Below the pieces are notes generated by a model. It had not been told where the DNA came from. It worked only from the letters and a program-made list of their open reading frames with translations, and did no database searches. Source: an uncultured Pelagimonas sp. (lineage in GTDB: Bacteria > Pseudomonadota > Alphaproteobacteria > Rhodobacterales > Rhodobacteraceae). From it: a DNA stretch of 64,000 nucleotides. Below are positions 36,842 through 46,004 of this stretch, one piece after another (positions within the stretch are counted from its first letter, which is position 1; every line of letters begins with the position of its first letter). The stretch covers positions 310,001 to 374,000 of the forward strand of contig CANMPP010000001.1 of NCBI GenBank assembly GCA_947499735.1, in the 5' to 3' direction. The translations under genes and the position numbers were made by a program.

Positions 36842-37411
36842 TCAGTTGGGGGTGACCAGATAGGTGCCCGACCCGCGCTGTACCAGTTTAAATTCTTGTT
36901 CTTGTTCGAAACCATAGTCGATATTGTCAAGTTTTGCGAGAGCCAAGCGAAGATTGTCGCGGATTGCGACGCTTTCGCCATTGTCCAGTGCAAAGGCGCG
37001 TTTGAACACTTCGACGGCTTCGCCTGTCTTGTTCAGTTCGGTCAAAACAACGCCCAAATTGTTCCAGCTTTCGGGCCAATCCGGTTCTTTTTTGACGGCT
37101 TGTCGCAAGAGGCTTTCAGCTTGTTGCAATCGTCCAAGGCCCAAATTGGCCGATCCCAAAGATGTCAGGATTTCCCCTGTCAGCCCATATTCACCAGCCG
37201 CGCGCAGAAAACTGTCCAGCGCCAGTTCATATTCTTGTGCGGCCATCAATCGATGTCCGACAATTAATGGATCAACCGCTTCGCCGCGTGGATCAATGCT
37301 GGGTGCCCAAGGTGAGGTCGGATCTTTGGAAAACCCTGTGCTGTCACACGACGCCAGTAAAGAGCACGACAGCGCGGCAAAACATAGAAGACGACGGGGC
37401 AGAGACAGCAT
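36842..37411 (-). CDS. tadD: TadD-like TPR lipoprotein
   Basis: 189 residues with a lipobox (CSLLASC, Cys22) and TPR helices (YELALDSFLRAAGEYGLTGE; LQQAESLLRQAVKKEPDWPE SWNNLG). TadD is a pilotin-like factor needed for Flp secretin function. The position directly after tadC matches tadD in other Tad loci. Rather short C-terminal repeat array. Confidence 0.87.
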   Translation of the reverse strand: MLSLPRRLLCFAALSCSLLASCDSTGFSKDPTSPWAPSIDPRGEAVDPLIVGHRLMAAQEYELALDSFLRAAGEYGLTGEILTSLGSANLGLGRLQQAESLLRQAVKKEPDWPESWNNLGVVLTELNKTGEAVEVFKRAFALDNGESVAIRDNLRLALAKLDNIDYGFEQEQEFKLVQRGSGTYLVTPN

Positions 37412-37426
37412 AAAGACCCATTTGAA

Positions 37427-38392
37427 CTATTGGCTGATATTCATAATATTCACCACCGACGGGCCGACCAGAATGATCAGCAAGGGCGGCACTGTGAACA
37501 TCATAGTGGTCAAGGTCATCTTTGTCGGCAGCTTGTTTGCTTTTTCTTCTGCGCGCATGACTCTTTTGTCACGCATTTCTTCTGCATAGACGCGTAATGC
37601 ATCTGAGATCGAAGTACCGAAAGATGCGGCCTGATTAAGGACGGTGACAAAGGATTGCACATCCTGCACACCACATCTTTCACCCATATCTCTTAGAACA
37701 GTTGAGCGATCTTTGCCGGCTTTCATTTCATAGGACACGATTTGGTATTCTTCCGCCAATTGCGGGTATGAATTGCGTAGCTCTTTGGCAACGCGGATGA
37801 TGGATTGGTCCATGGATTGACCAGCTTCAACGCAGACCAGCATCATGTCCAAAGAATCCGGAAAGCCGGATTCGATTTCATCCCGGCGCGCATTGACCCG
37901 TTTGTTGACCCAATATTTCGGTGCCAGATAACCCGCAGCGCCGGGCAAGAGCACGTAAAGGATTTTAGATTGCATTGTGGCGTTTTCGACATCCGTAAAA
38001 AACAGCATATAGCCAACGCCCAGGGCCAGACCTAACAGCGCCAAAACCAGTTGGATGAAATAGTAATATTGTACGGCATCCCGGCTGGGATACCCGGCGC
38101 GAAGCAGGGTCAGGCGGATTTGCGAGAGTTCTTGTTCATCCGTTGGCTCAAGGAATTGCGCGTATTTATTCAGTTTTTCATTGCGTCGCGTATCGCGCAA
38201 AATGGCGCGGGTTTCCTTATTGGCCGCATGCAGGCTTTCATTCTGCTTCAAGCGCTCCATAGGGTCGGCTTTTTGCATCATCAGCATCGGCAGAGCGATC
38301 AAAAGCAAAATTATACCAGCACCGCCGACGGCGATCAGCGGGCCCAAAGGGCCCAGCAAGTCGATCAATTTCTCATTTAAGGTTTCAATCAT
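37427..38392 (-). CDS. tadC: Tad inner-membrane platform protein TadC
   Basis: A 321-residue type II secretion F-domain protein. The N-terminal helix (PLIAVGGAGIILLLIALPML) and C-terminal helices frame the F domain with SGFPDSLDMMLVCVEAGQSM. It works with TadB as the rotor-like platform for the CpaF ATPase. It is in the tight series tadA-B-C (gaps of 5 and 26 bp). Confidence 0.92.
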   Translation of the reverse strand: MIETLNEKLIDLLGPLGPLIAVGGAGIILLLIALPMLMMQKADPMERLKQNESLHAANKETRAILRDTRRNEKLNKYAQFLEPTDEQELSQIRLTLLRAGYPSRDAVQYYYFIQLVLALLGLALGVGYMLFFTDVENATMQSKILYVLLPGAAGYLAPKYWVNKRVNARRDEIESGFPDSLDMMLVCVEAGQSMDQSIIRVAKELRNSYPQLAEEYQIVSYEMKAGKDRSTVLRDMGERCGVQDVQSFVTVLNQAASFGTSISDALRVYAEEMRDKRVMRAEEKANKLPTKMTLTTMMFTVPPLLIILVGPSVVNIMNISQ

Positions 38393-38418
38393 TTCGGCAC
38401 TCTAGGTCACTGAGAAGA

Positions 38419-39381
38419 TTACACTTTGATGTTGATCAAGGCGCGCATCACCAGCAGGTTCATGGTCAACATGATCCCGACAAAGAAACAGGCTGGGATA
38501 AACAATGGGTGGTCCAGAACGTTGTCATAAAAGTCAGGTTTCGCGACATTGATAAAGACCAGCGCCAAAACGGGAAACGCAGATAGGAATTTTCCTGACC
38601 ATTGGGCTTCGGCTGTAATCGCCTTAACGCGGCGGAACAGGCGAAACCGGGCTCGGATGACTTTGGCCAATCCATGCAAAATTTCTGCCAAGTTGCCGCC
38701 AGATTGCTGTTGAATTGTCACGGCCATTGCCAAGAAACGTAGATCTTGCATGTCCAGTCGTTCCGCCATTTGCTGCAATGCCTCGCCCACATCGCGCCCA
38801 TAAGCAGCCTCATCGGCGATGATGCCAAATTCGGTTGCCAACGGGTCTTGTACCTCGCTGGCTACGATAGAAATTGCAGATGTAAAAGGATGCCCAACAC
38901 GCAACGAGCGGACCATCAATTCTACAGCATCTGGCAGTTGTTCTTCGATCAGAGAAAGGCGCTTTTTGGCCTTCATATTCAACCAGGTAAAGACACCGCC
39001 AATGCCCATAGTTGGCGCCAAAATCAAACGAATGGGCAGGCCCGCGCCGGTCCCCAATGTCAAACCGGCAAAGGCCGCGACCGTAACGGCGATCATCACC
39101 ATGATCAGCTGAACGGGGGTAAATGCAATCGCCCCTTTTTCTGCACGATCAGCCAGCAGAGAAAAGATGGGAAAGGATCTTGCTTTATGGTGTTGGTCCA
39201 TTTCCTTGCGGAGTTTGGCCAAGACTTCTTCTCGACGAATGCCTTTATCGAGCATTTCCATGCGACGGCTGACGCGGCTATTCATCGAAATTGATTTGCC
39301 AAAGGCCACCAAATAGATGCCTTGGACGATGCCAATGACAGCAATGAATATCACACCATAGATGATCAAACTAAAGCTCAT
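38419..39381 (-). CDS. tadB: Tad inner-membrane platform protein TadB
   Basis: A 320-residue F-domain protein. The N-terminal helix (SLIIYGVIFIAVIGIVQGIY) leads to a cytoplasmic stretch and the F domain LPDAVELMVRSLRVGHPFTS, followed by C-terminal helices (VLDHPLFIPACFFVGIMLTM). Partner of TadC. It starts 5 bp after the cpaF stop. Confidence 0.92.
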   Translation of the reverse strand: MSFSLIIYGVIFIAVIGIVQGIYLVAFGKSISMNSRVSRRMEMLDKGIRREEVLAKLRKEMDQHHKARSFPIFSLLADRAEKGAIAFTPVQLIMVMIAVTVAAFAGLTLGTGAGLPIRLILAPTMGIGGVFTWLNMKAKKRLSLIEEQLPDAVELMVRSLRVGHPFTSAISIVASEVQDPLATEFGIIADEAAYGRDVGEALQQMAERLDMQDLRFLAMAVTIQQQSGGNLAEILHGLAKVIRARFRLFRRVKAITAEAQWSGKFLSAFPVLALVFINVAKPDFYDNVLDHPLFIPACFFVGIMLTMNLLVMRALINIKV

Positions 39382-39386
39382 TGCAA

Positions 39387-40844
39387 TTAATCCCCGCGAA
39401 AGGGTTCATAAATCGCAGTTGGCACATCAAATCCCCACAGACGGAAGCGTTCCGAAAATGAGGACCGCACACCGGTTGCGGTAAAATGGCCGATAATCTT
39501 GTTATCAGGCGTGAGACCGACACGTTGGAAACGAAAGATCTCTTGCATCGAGATCACATCACCTTCCATGCCTGTGATTTCTGTTATGGATATCATGCGC
39601 CGCGATCCGTCTTGAAGGCGCGCGGCCTGAACGATTATGTTGACCGCTGAGGATATTTGCGACCGCATGGCTTTAAGAGGCATATCCACACCAGACATCG
39701 CGATCATATTTTCAAGACGTGCAACACCATCACGTGCCGAGTTCGCGTGGATCGTTGTCATCGATCCGTCATGCCCGGTATTCATCGCCTGAAGCATGTC
39801 GATGACTTCTTCCCCCCGGGTTTCACCAACGATGATACGATCAGGGCGCATCCGAAGGGCGTTTTTCAAACAATCGCGGGGTGTCACGGCCCCTTTGCCT
39901 TCGACATTGGGCGGGCGGCTTTCCATGCGGCCCACATGGGTTTGCTGCAGCTGCAATTCTGCCGTGTCCTCGATGGTCAAAATCCGTTCAGAATTGTCGA
40001 TGAATGAGGAGAGCGCGTTTAACGTTGTCGTTTTGCCCGAACCCGTACCGCCGGACACAATGATGTTCAGGCGTGTGGCAACCGCCGCCTGAAGGTAGAT
40101 CGCCATTTCCTCTGTAAACGCGCCAAAATTGACCAGGTCGTCAATTGCCAGTTTATCTTTCTTGAATTTACGGATCGAAACCAGGGATCCGTCGATTGCG
40201 ATCGGGGGGACCATCGCATTAAACCGGGATCCATCCGCCAGACGCGCGTCTACATAAGGGTTCGATTCATCAACGCGACGCCCCACAGCTGAGACGATTT
40301 TGTCGATGATGCGCATCAGGTGACGTTCGTCTTTGAACGTGATATCGGATAGCTGAAGTTTGCCGTTCTTTTCGATAAAGATCTGCTGTGGCCCGTTCAC
40401 CAAAATATCGGACACATTGTCATCTTGCAGCAAGGGTTCCAACGGCCCGAGGCCCTTCACCTCGTCGTATAATTCCGTGTACATCAATTTGCGCTCATCC
40501 CGATTTAGGATGATGCCGCGTTCTGACAAATGTTCCGAAGATACCGCCTGAATTTCGTCACGTAGTTCAGTTTCAGATACCTGATCCAGCGCAGCCAAAT
40601 TCAGGTTGTCTAGGAGAACGCGGTGCAATTCTAGTTTGATATCACCAAGCCGCTCTTTACGTTTTTTGTCCTTATCTACTGGCTTAGGTGTTGCAGGCGT
40701 CATGCTGCGTTTTTGTGGCAAAGCAGCTTTGGGCGTTGCAGAATTTTGGGGTGTCGTCGCAACAGGTGGCTGTGCAGCAGGTGTGTGTTGCCTTGGCTTG
40801 TTTGGGCTCTGTGCGCCTTTGGCCTTGTTATATCGCGAAAACAT
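39387..40844 (-). CDS. cpaF: Flp pilus assembly ATPase CpaF/TadA
   Basis: A 485-residue secretion ATPase. The first ~60 residues are low-complexity (Pro/Gln/Ala); Walker A is IIVSGGTGSGKTTTLNALSS near residue 265, the Asp and His boxes follow (RILTIEDTAELQLQQTHVGR; MTTIHANSARDG), and Walker B lies in MRPDRIIVGETRGEE. It powers both assembly and retraction in Tad systems. Upstream cpaE is 11 bp away. Confidence 0.95.
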   Translation of the reverse strand: MFSRYNKAKGAQSPNKPRQHTPAAQPPVATTPQNSATPKAALPQKRSMTPATPKPVDKDKKRKERLGDIKLELHRVLLDNLNLAALDQVSETELRDEIQAVSSEHLSERGIILNRDERKLMYTELYDEVKGLGPLEPLLQDDNVSDILVNGPQQIFIEKNGKLQLSDITFKDERHLMRIIDKIVSAVGRRVDESNPYVDARLADGSRFNAMVPPIAIDGSLVSIRKFKKDKLAIDDLVNFGAFTEEMAIYLQAAVATRLNIIVSGGTGSGKTTTLNALSSFIDNSERILTIEDTAELQLQQTHVGRMESRPPNVEGKGAVTPRDCLKNALRMRPDRIIVGETRGEEVIDMLQAMNTGHDGSMTTIHANSARDGVARLENMIAMSGVDMPLKAMRSQISSAVNIIVQAARLQDGSRRMISITEITGMEGDVISMQEIFRFQRVGLTPDNKIIGHFTATGVRSSFSERFRLWGFDVPTAIYEPFRGD

Positions 40845-40855
40845 CTAGGTTCCCC

Positions 40856-42139
40856 TTACGCGGCCTGCGCGTCATCCGCACCGACAGCCAACAATTGCGT
40901 CGCAAGTTTTTTGAACTCTTTGCGAAGCGGGTTTTTAGCCGCATGGTTTGCCAAAGCAGTGCCATGGTCACAGGATTGCGAAACCTGTCGCCCACCGTCA
41001 GGCAGTTGAATTTCAAATGAAAGCCCCAAACCTTCTGCCATGGTTTTGGTTCGGGCGCGTCCTTGGAGATCCGTAAATTTTGGCGCTTTGTTCAGGATAA
41101 AACGCAATTTTTCAAAGGGTAGGTCTTCAGATTGCAATGCGCGCTTCAGGCGACGAATATTATGTGCCGAACGCATATCTTGTTCGGTCAGGGCAAAATA
41201 AATTTGCGACATGTTCAGAACGGTTTCGGTCCATTGAACAATGCTGCTGGGCATATCCACAATGACAAAGTCAAAATGCTGACGCGCGATGTTTAACAAG
41301 ATTTCGGTATCCATCGGGGATAGCAGATCGAGTGGAACCAATTCGTTCGGGGCGGTCAGAACCTGCAATCTGTCATTCGATTTCGCCAAGGCCAAAGCAA
41401 AGGTTTCGCCATCCAGCTGAGAGACATCCGATAAAGCCTCTAACACTGTATCTTTCTGGTCCAAATCCAGATAGGTCGCCACTGCGCCATATTGTAGGGA
41501 CAGGTCTATCAAACACACACGTGGTGCATCAGTTTTGTGTGAGACAGACAATTCATGGGCCAGATTGACCGCAAAAGTTGTAGCGCCACAACCGCCGGCC
41601 ATGCCCTGAACCGCAATCAAAACCCCATCACCATCGCCTTTCAGCTGCTTGACGATTTGATCGGCCGTCTCCGCTACAGGTGGCAACAACTCTTCTTGAA
41701 GGGTGAGCGTCTCTGGATTCGGCATATGCGACACGGCGTGCATGCGGGAAATTGCTGCGGCCAATTCACCTTCTGGCAATGGGTAGGGAATGAATTCATC
41801 TGCACCTAGGCTAAGCAGGCGATGTAGTGATCCTGGAAGAATATCCTGCGTGACCAAAATGGTTTTAACGCCGTGTGATTTGGCCGTCGTCACAATGTTT
41901 GCGATGGGTGCCAAATCGGATTCGTCTTGTGAATCCATTGCAATAACCACAAACTCCAACGCGTCTCTTTCGGTTTGATTGAGATAGGCGATGGTTTCGT
42001 CAAAGCCCAATTCCCCCCATTGCGTGGCAATCAGGTCATCCATATCTTCGATAAGGAGATCAAAAATTTCAATGTCTCTGCTCGCGCAGAGTGCCAGAAT
42101 TGGAGGCAATTCTGACGAAACATCTGAGTGGTCGTTCAT
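40856..42139 (-). CDS. cpaE: pilus localisation protein CpaE/TadZ
   Basis: A 427-residue protein with an N-terminal receiver-like domain (~1-140, LALCASRDIEIFDLLIEDMD, lacking an obvious phosphorylated Asp pocket) and a MinD/ParA-like domain. The P-loop region reads GMAGGCGATTFAVNLAHELS: the signature lysine of KGGxGKT is replaced, as in many TadZ proteins, so it may bind but not hydrolyse ATP normally. It targets the Tad complex to a cell pole. A 250-bp spacer with a GGCGGG hairpin precedes it. Confidence 0.9.
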   Translation of the reverse strand: MNDHSDVSSELPPILALCASRDIEIFDLLIEDMDDLIATQWGELGFDETIAYLNQTERDALEFVVIAMDSQDESDLAPIANIVTTAKSHGVKTILVTQDILPGSLHRLLSLGADEFIPYPLPEGELAAAISRMHAVSHMPNPETLTLQEELLPPVAETADQIVKQLKGDGDGVLIAVQGMAGGCGATTFAVNLAHELSVSHKTDAPRVCLIDLSLQYGAVATYLDLDQKDTVLEALSDVSQLDGETFALALAKSNDRLQVLTAPNELVPLDLLSPMDTEILLNIARQHFDFVIVDMPSSIVQWTETVLNMSQIYFALTEQDMRSAHNIRRLKRALQSEDLPFEKLRFILNKAPKFTDLQGRARTKTMAEGLGLSFEIQLPDGGRQVSQSCDHGTALANHAAKNPLRKEFKKLATQLLAVGADDAQAA

Positions 42140-42158
42140 GGGCCTTCACGTTCCTTTG

Positions 42159-42175
42159 TTCCCGCCTTTGTGGCG
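42159..42175. other. hairpin in the leader of cpaE
   Basis: CCCGCC, loop TTTGT, GGCGGG. On the minus strand it lies about 20 bases before the cpaE start codon and is not followed by T residues. A plus-strand reading has TTTCGTTT after it, but no plus-strand gene ends here. It may affect cpaE translation or processing. Confidence 0.4.
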
Positions 42176-42393
42176 GGTTTCGTTTGTAAGGCGCTTTTTA
42201 GCTGAAGATGATTCTTCTGGCGGCCTCACTGCGTTGCCCGCAACTGTGCGCTTCAAACGCGGCAACAATCGGGCAAGAACTCTGAAATTATGCGGTTTTT
42301 TGGGTGTGTTGTATTTTTTAAACACTTAAAGACGTGCGATTTTGTGTCAACGCATGCCCATGCATTTACGGCGCTGGTACACCGGCCTTTGTG

Positions 42394-43056
42394 TTAGCCA
42401 CCTATATCGGTGGATGTTTCCAAGCTAGGCGCTGGCGTCGCGCTGGCGATATAGTCGCGGTAGATGATTTCGGCGTATCGTCCTTCGAGGACCATAGGGG
42501 CATTACCGACAAAACCAGAAACTTCGGTGACTGTGCGGCGATTTCGACGTTCTCGTCCCTCTGATACAATGATTGGCTGGGTTTCACCAAAGGAAACCAC
42601 AGCTTCAAGACGAGATCGGTTGATGCCTTGGGAGGCAAGGAACCTGACGATAGTTTGGGCGCGGCGCAGGCCCAAGGATTTGTTATACGCATCGGCGCCC
42701 ACTTTGTCGGTATGACCATAGACGCGGAATCTGACTTCCGGGAATTGGCGAATCCAAGATGCCTGTTCACGCAAAATATTGCGTGCCTCAGCATCCAGAT
42801 CAGCGCTGTTGAATGCAAAATTGACCGTTGTCACGACTTCGGAGGCAAAGCGTTTGGACAGGTCATACACATATGGTTTGTCACCATTATGAACCTGCGT
42901 GTTGTTCATCGTCGCATTGCCAAATGTGCCGGTTTCCAAAACCGACCCGGCTTCACTAACAAACGAGCTGTAAATTGGATCACGAGACGCGCAAGCGGAC
43001 AGCATTGTAAGTCCTAAAAGAGCGAGACATCCCTTTTTAAATGCGCGTGTTCTCAT
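42394..43056 (-). CDS. OmpA-family lipoprotein of the tad locus
   Basis: A 220-residue lipoprotein (lipobox LTMLSAC, Cys22) with a C-terminal OmpA peptidoglycan-binding domain (VNFAFNSADLDAEARNILRE; VYGHTDKVGADAYNKSLGLR; GINRSRLEAVVSFGE). It occupies the position of CpaD/RcpB between the secretin and CpaE genes. It starts 4 bp after the cpaC stop, implying translational coupling. It likely anchors the secretin to the cell wall. An upstream in-frame extension is not used. Confidence 0.88.
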   Translation of the reverse strand: MRTRAFKKGCLALLGLTMLSACASRDPIYSSFVSEAGSVLETGTFGNATMNNTQVHNGDKPYVYDLSKRFASEVVTTVNFAFNSADLDAEARNILREQASWIRQFPEVRFRVYGHTDKVGADAYNKSLGLRRAQTIVRFLASQGINRSRLEAVVSFGETQPIIVSEGRERRNRRTVTEVSGFVGNAPMVLEGRYAEIIYRDYIASATPAPSLETSTDIGG

Positions 43057-43060
43057 ATGA

Positions 43061-44473
43061 TCAATCCAATATATAGCCGTAAGAGCCCGTAAAGTCTTGG
43101 TTCGCAACCTCTGCGGCAGCACCTGTTTTAGGACGACGTGTTCCGTCCACAGTACGGCCAAATAGGAACAAATCCCTTTCGGTCGGAGGTCGAACGCGAT
43201 CCGTTGGCAATGCAAGCGCTTCGCCGCGTGTCGGTGTGACCAAGTGCGGGGTGACAATGATCACCAATTCGGATTGTGATCGACTGTATTCGGCACTGCG
43301 GAACAATGCGCCTAAAATTGGAATGTCACCGAGCCATGGAATTTGTCCGTTAAGGTCAGAAAAATCGTCTTGCAAAATCCCTGCAATGGCAAAGCTTTCC
43401 CCATCGCGCATTTGGACAGTGGTGTTTGCTTCACGGGTTGTGAAGGCAGAGATGACGATATCACCGGTGTCGATACCATTGGTTGTATCGATAGCGGAAA
43501 CAGAAGTGGCCAGTTCCAAATTGATGACGTCGTCATCCAGAACTGTGGGAATAAATTCAAGTTCGACACCGAATGGCCTGTATTCTACAGAGATGGTGCC
43601 TTCATCGGACGCGGTGGGAACAGGATATTCCCCACCCGCAAGAAAACGCGCTGATTGCCCGGATAATGCGGTCAGATTAGGCTCCGCCAACATTCTTGAA
43701 ACGCCTTTGGATTCCAACGCTTCCAGCAAAATGCCGACCTGAACACCTCCAACGTCAAATCCGAACAGGGTTGCTCCTGTTGTGCCAGCTTGAACCTCTG
43801 CCCCGTTGGTAAGAGAATTGTCGCCAGATAACCAGGTCCCTGTTTCTGTTTGCAAAGTTGTAGACCCGATAGTGCCGCCCAAAGCGACGGATGAACTGAG
43901 CGATTTTGCGACGCTGCGCTCCATTTCTGCAAAACGGACCTTCAGCATGACTTGTTGAACACCGCCAACCGTCATCAAATTGGAAACACGGTCAGGCGCA
44001 TACCGTTGTGCTAATTCAAGGGCGCGCTCCATACGGACCGTGCTGGATACGGTGCCTGACAGAACGATGCCGTCATTTGCTGTCCGAACTTCGATTGTCT
44101 CATTGGGCAGGATTTGACGCAGCCGTTCCTTGAATTCGGACACATCAGCTGCAACGCGAACATCGACATTGGTGATCAGTTGACCTTGGCCATCCAAAAG
44201 GGTCAGCGTTGTTGTTCCCGGTGATTTTCCAAGAACGTAGATGGTTCGATCCGATAGGGGGTTCACATCTGCGATCGCTGGATTGGCGATGGACAGCTCC
44301 CCAAAGGAAACGTCACTTTCCAAAACGACGGCACGGTTCATGGAAACATTGAGCGCTCTTTGAGTGCCCGTGCGCAAGACGCGCAGGGTTTCGGCATGAG
44401 TTTCCACAACGGGAATTGATACTGATAACAACAGCCCCGCAACAGCAGCGCCCAAGTAATTACGAATTTTCAT
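43061..44473 (-). CDS. cpaC: Flp pilus secretin CpaC/RcpA
   Basis: About 470 residues from MKIRNYLGAAVAGLLLSVSI; the signal peptide ends at HAE. An N-terminal pilus-secretin domain (ALNVSMNRAVVLESDVSFGE), a BON-like segment (IEVRTANDGIVLSGTVSSTV) and the C-terminal secretin barrel (MLAEPNLTALSGQSARFLAG; ELVIIVTPHLVTP) are all present. It forms the outer-membrane channel for the pilus. The start follows an AGGGCAGG site; the longer ORF upstream is ignored. Confidence 0.94.
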   Translation of the reverse strand: MKIRNYLGAAVAGLLLSVSIPVVETHAETLRVLRTGTQRALNVSMNRAVVLESDVSFGELSIANPAIADVNPLSDRTIYVLGKSPGTTTLTLLDGQGQLITNVDVRVAADVSEFKERLRQILPNETIEVRTANDGIVLSGTVSSTVRMERALELAQRYAPDRVSNLMTVGGVQQVMLKVRFAEMERSVAKSLSSSVALGGTIGSTTLQTETGTWLSGDNSLTNGAEVQAGTTGATLFGFDVGGVQVGILLEALESKGVSRMLAEPNLTALSGQSARFLAGGEYPVPTASDEGTISVEYRPFGVELEFIPTVLDDDVINLELATSVSAIDTTNGIDTGDIVISAFTTREANTTVQMRDGESFAIAGILQDDFSDLNGQIPWLGDIPILGALFRSAEYSRSQSELVIIVTPHLVTPTRGEALALPTDRVRPPTERDLFLFGRTVDGTRRPKTGAAAEVANQDFTGSYGYILD

Positions 44474-44659
44474 GTGACCTGCCCTTTGATCACGCCAACC
44501 ATAGATGGATCTGATGTCCATTTTCTTACTGGCCAAGATGAGACAGTCTGTCAATTTTTGCAACAATTAAAGATGTTACAGGGCGATATTCATTCTTTCG
44601 CTATGCAAGTTGGGACAATTGGCACGATGAGGCAGGTCCATGACCCGACGCCATTGCGC

Positions 44660-45517
44660 CTAATCCCGGCAGGGAATTTGCAATTTCAGGCGTTCACCGC
44701 CGACTGTTTTCCAAATGTAACAGTTAGGATCGACCACCGCCTCTTGTTCCACAGCACCAAGAATTGTCTCTTGGTTGACTTCAATCGCATCATCCGTCAA
44801 CGCAAAATCGTCTGCACTGCCCAGCAGCGACAGAGACAATAATCCCGTTTTCTGGGCTTGCGCCAAAATGGCAACCTGTTCGCGCGTTGCTGCGACGGTT
44901 ACTGTTTCAGCTTTGATCGTGTCAGTACTGTCTGTCTGTGATTTTTGGTCAATGGCGATCAGTCGCATTCTAGATTGAATAAGCTTTGTCAGGCTTTCGC
45001 GACGCCCGTCTTCGTCACGTGCCTGGCCTGTCCAATACACATCCACCCTGTCACCGGGGCGCAGGAAACCAGACACGCCTGATGCCACATCCGTTCGAAT
45101 AGCAAATGCGCTTTCACCGGGGTTCAGCAATGCGGTCAGACCAGCCTCTTGGCCGGGTTTTGACACTTCCATGGCTTGTATGGCTTCGTTCTTTTCCAAA
45201 GCGCGCAGGGCCACACGAGGCTCTTGGCCTTCGGATTGCAACGGATTTTCGGCATCAAAGAAATCTTCAGGCAGGGTGTCAGATGGCCATGCCGCCAACA
45301 TCACATCATCCGCCGTAATTGTTTCGCCATAAGAAATCGCACGTTTGGCGATGTAAATTTCTTGCGTGGGGATAACATTACTCAACGCAGATTTTGCGCG
45401 TTTTCTCTCGTTGACGAGGGCATTTTCATAGGCGCCAATATAGTTTTGCGCCATCATAACCGCAAACCCGGCCAGAGCGATACCAGCCAATAGAACAAGC
45501 CCGAATACTAGTCTCAA
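44660..45517 (-). CDS. cpaB: Flp pilus assembly protein CpaB/RcpC
   Basis: A 285-residue periplasmic protein with an N-terminal membrane anchor (MRLVFGLVLLAGIALAGFAV) and a SAF domain (IYIAKRAISYGETITADDVM), followed by the RcpC region (LRPGDRVDVYWTGQARDEDG). It links the secretin to the inner-membrane complex. The ~170-bp spacer before it holds a CAGTCT/AGACTG dyad (45621-45640) and two ACGCGTGA copies. Confidence 0.92.
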   Translation of the reverse strand: MRLVFGLVLLAGIALAGFAVMMAQNYIGAYENALVNERKRAKSALSNVIPTQEIYIAKRAISYGETITADDVMLAAWPSDTLPEDFFDAENPLQSEGQEPRVALRALEKNEAIQAMEVSKPGQEAGLTALLNPGESAFAIRTDVASGVSGFLRPGDRVDVYWTGQARDEDGRRESLTKLIQSRMRLIAIDQKSQTDSTDTIKAETVTVAATREQVAILAQAQKTGLLSLSLLGSADDFALTDDAIEVNQETILGAVEQEAVVDPNCYIWKTVGGERLKLQIPCRD

Positions 45518-45688
45518 ATGCGCCTCCGCATGCAGTCCAAACGCCTGAACCTATCAAGGGTACAGGATATGGAAATGTGCGTCACGCGTGGCTTTGATGA
45601 GTGGTCGCCCTCACGCGTCACAGTCTGGCTGATTAGACTGTTTGAGCAACTTTGTCTAATAACAGTTACGGACGCTAGCCAGTATGCG

Positions 45689-45892
45689 TCAATCGTCAGT
45701 GTATTTGCCTAGTTCGGTTTCCAGCGCGGTTGCCGTGCTGTCGCGTAAGGATTCTGTGGAATCGTGAATGCCAATATAGGCGATAACTGCCAGTCCAACC
45801 ACAGAAGCCGTCAGAACAACCCAATCAACTGTGACAGCTGCGTTTTGGTCTTTCAAAAATCTATGCTGTATCTGTGTAACCTTGCGGAGCAT
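45689..45892 (-). CDS. second Flp-type pilin, atypical cleavage site
   Basis: A 67-residue Flp pilin homologue with the hydrophobic spine AVTVDWVVLTASVVGLAVIA. The residue before the predicted cleavage is Ala (KDQNA before AVTVDW) rather than the canonical Gly, which is kept in the first pilin. The C-terminus is short and charged (TALETELGKYTDD). It follows the first pilin gene after a strong hairpin, so it is probably made in lower amounts, as a minor pilin or a diverging copy. Confidence 0.82.
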   Translation of the reverse strand: MLRKVTQIQHRFLKDQNAAVTVDWVVLTASVVGLAVIAYIGIHDSTESLRDSTATALETELGKYTDD

Positions 45893-45948
45893 TTAAATAT
45901 GTCTCGATACTAGCCAAAGGATATGGGCGCTGAGAAAACAATTGTAAT

Positions 45949-45978
45949 GCCACACGCAGAAGATGCGCTGCGTGTGGC
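45949..45978 (-). terminator. attenuating hairpin after the first pilin gene
   Basis: GCCACACGCAG pairs with CTGCGTGTGGC (11 bp, 45949-45959 with 45968-45978), loop of eight, followed on the minus strand by ATTACAATTGTTTTC. The stem is strong and the U tract moderate, so partial termination between pilin and assembly genes is likely. Confidence 0.65.
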
Positions 45979-46004
45979 GTAACAGCATATGAGCTTGAAT
46001 AAAA

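Noticed and set aside
42159-42175. Plus-strand intrinsic terminator before cpaE
   Set aside because: No plus-strand gene ends there; it is better described as a hairpin in the cpaE leader.
44615-44640. Sigma-54-like TTGGCAC...GGCA sequence
   Set aside because: It points to the plus strand, where no gene follows, and the -12 element does not match TTGC.
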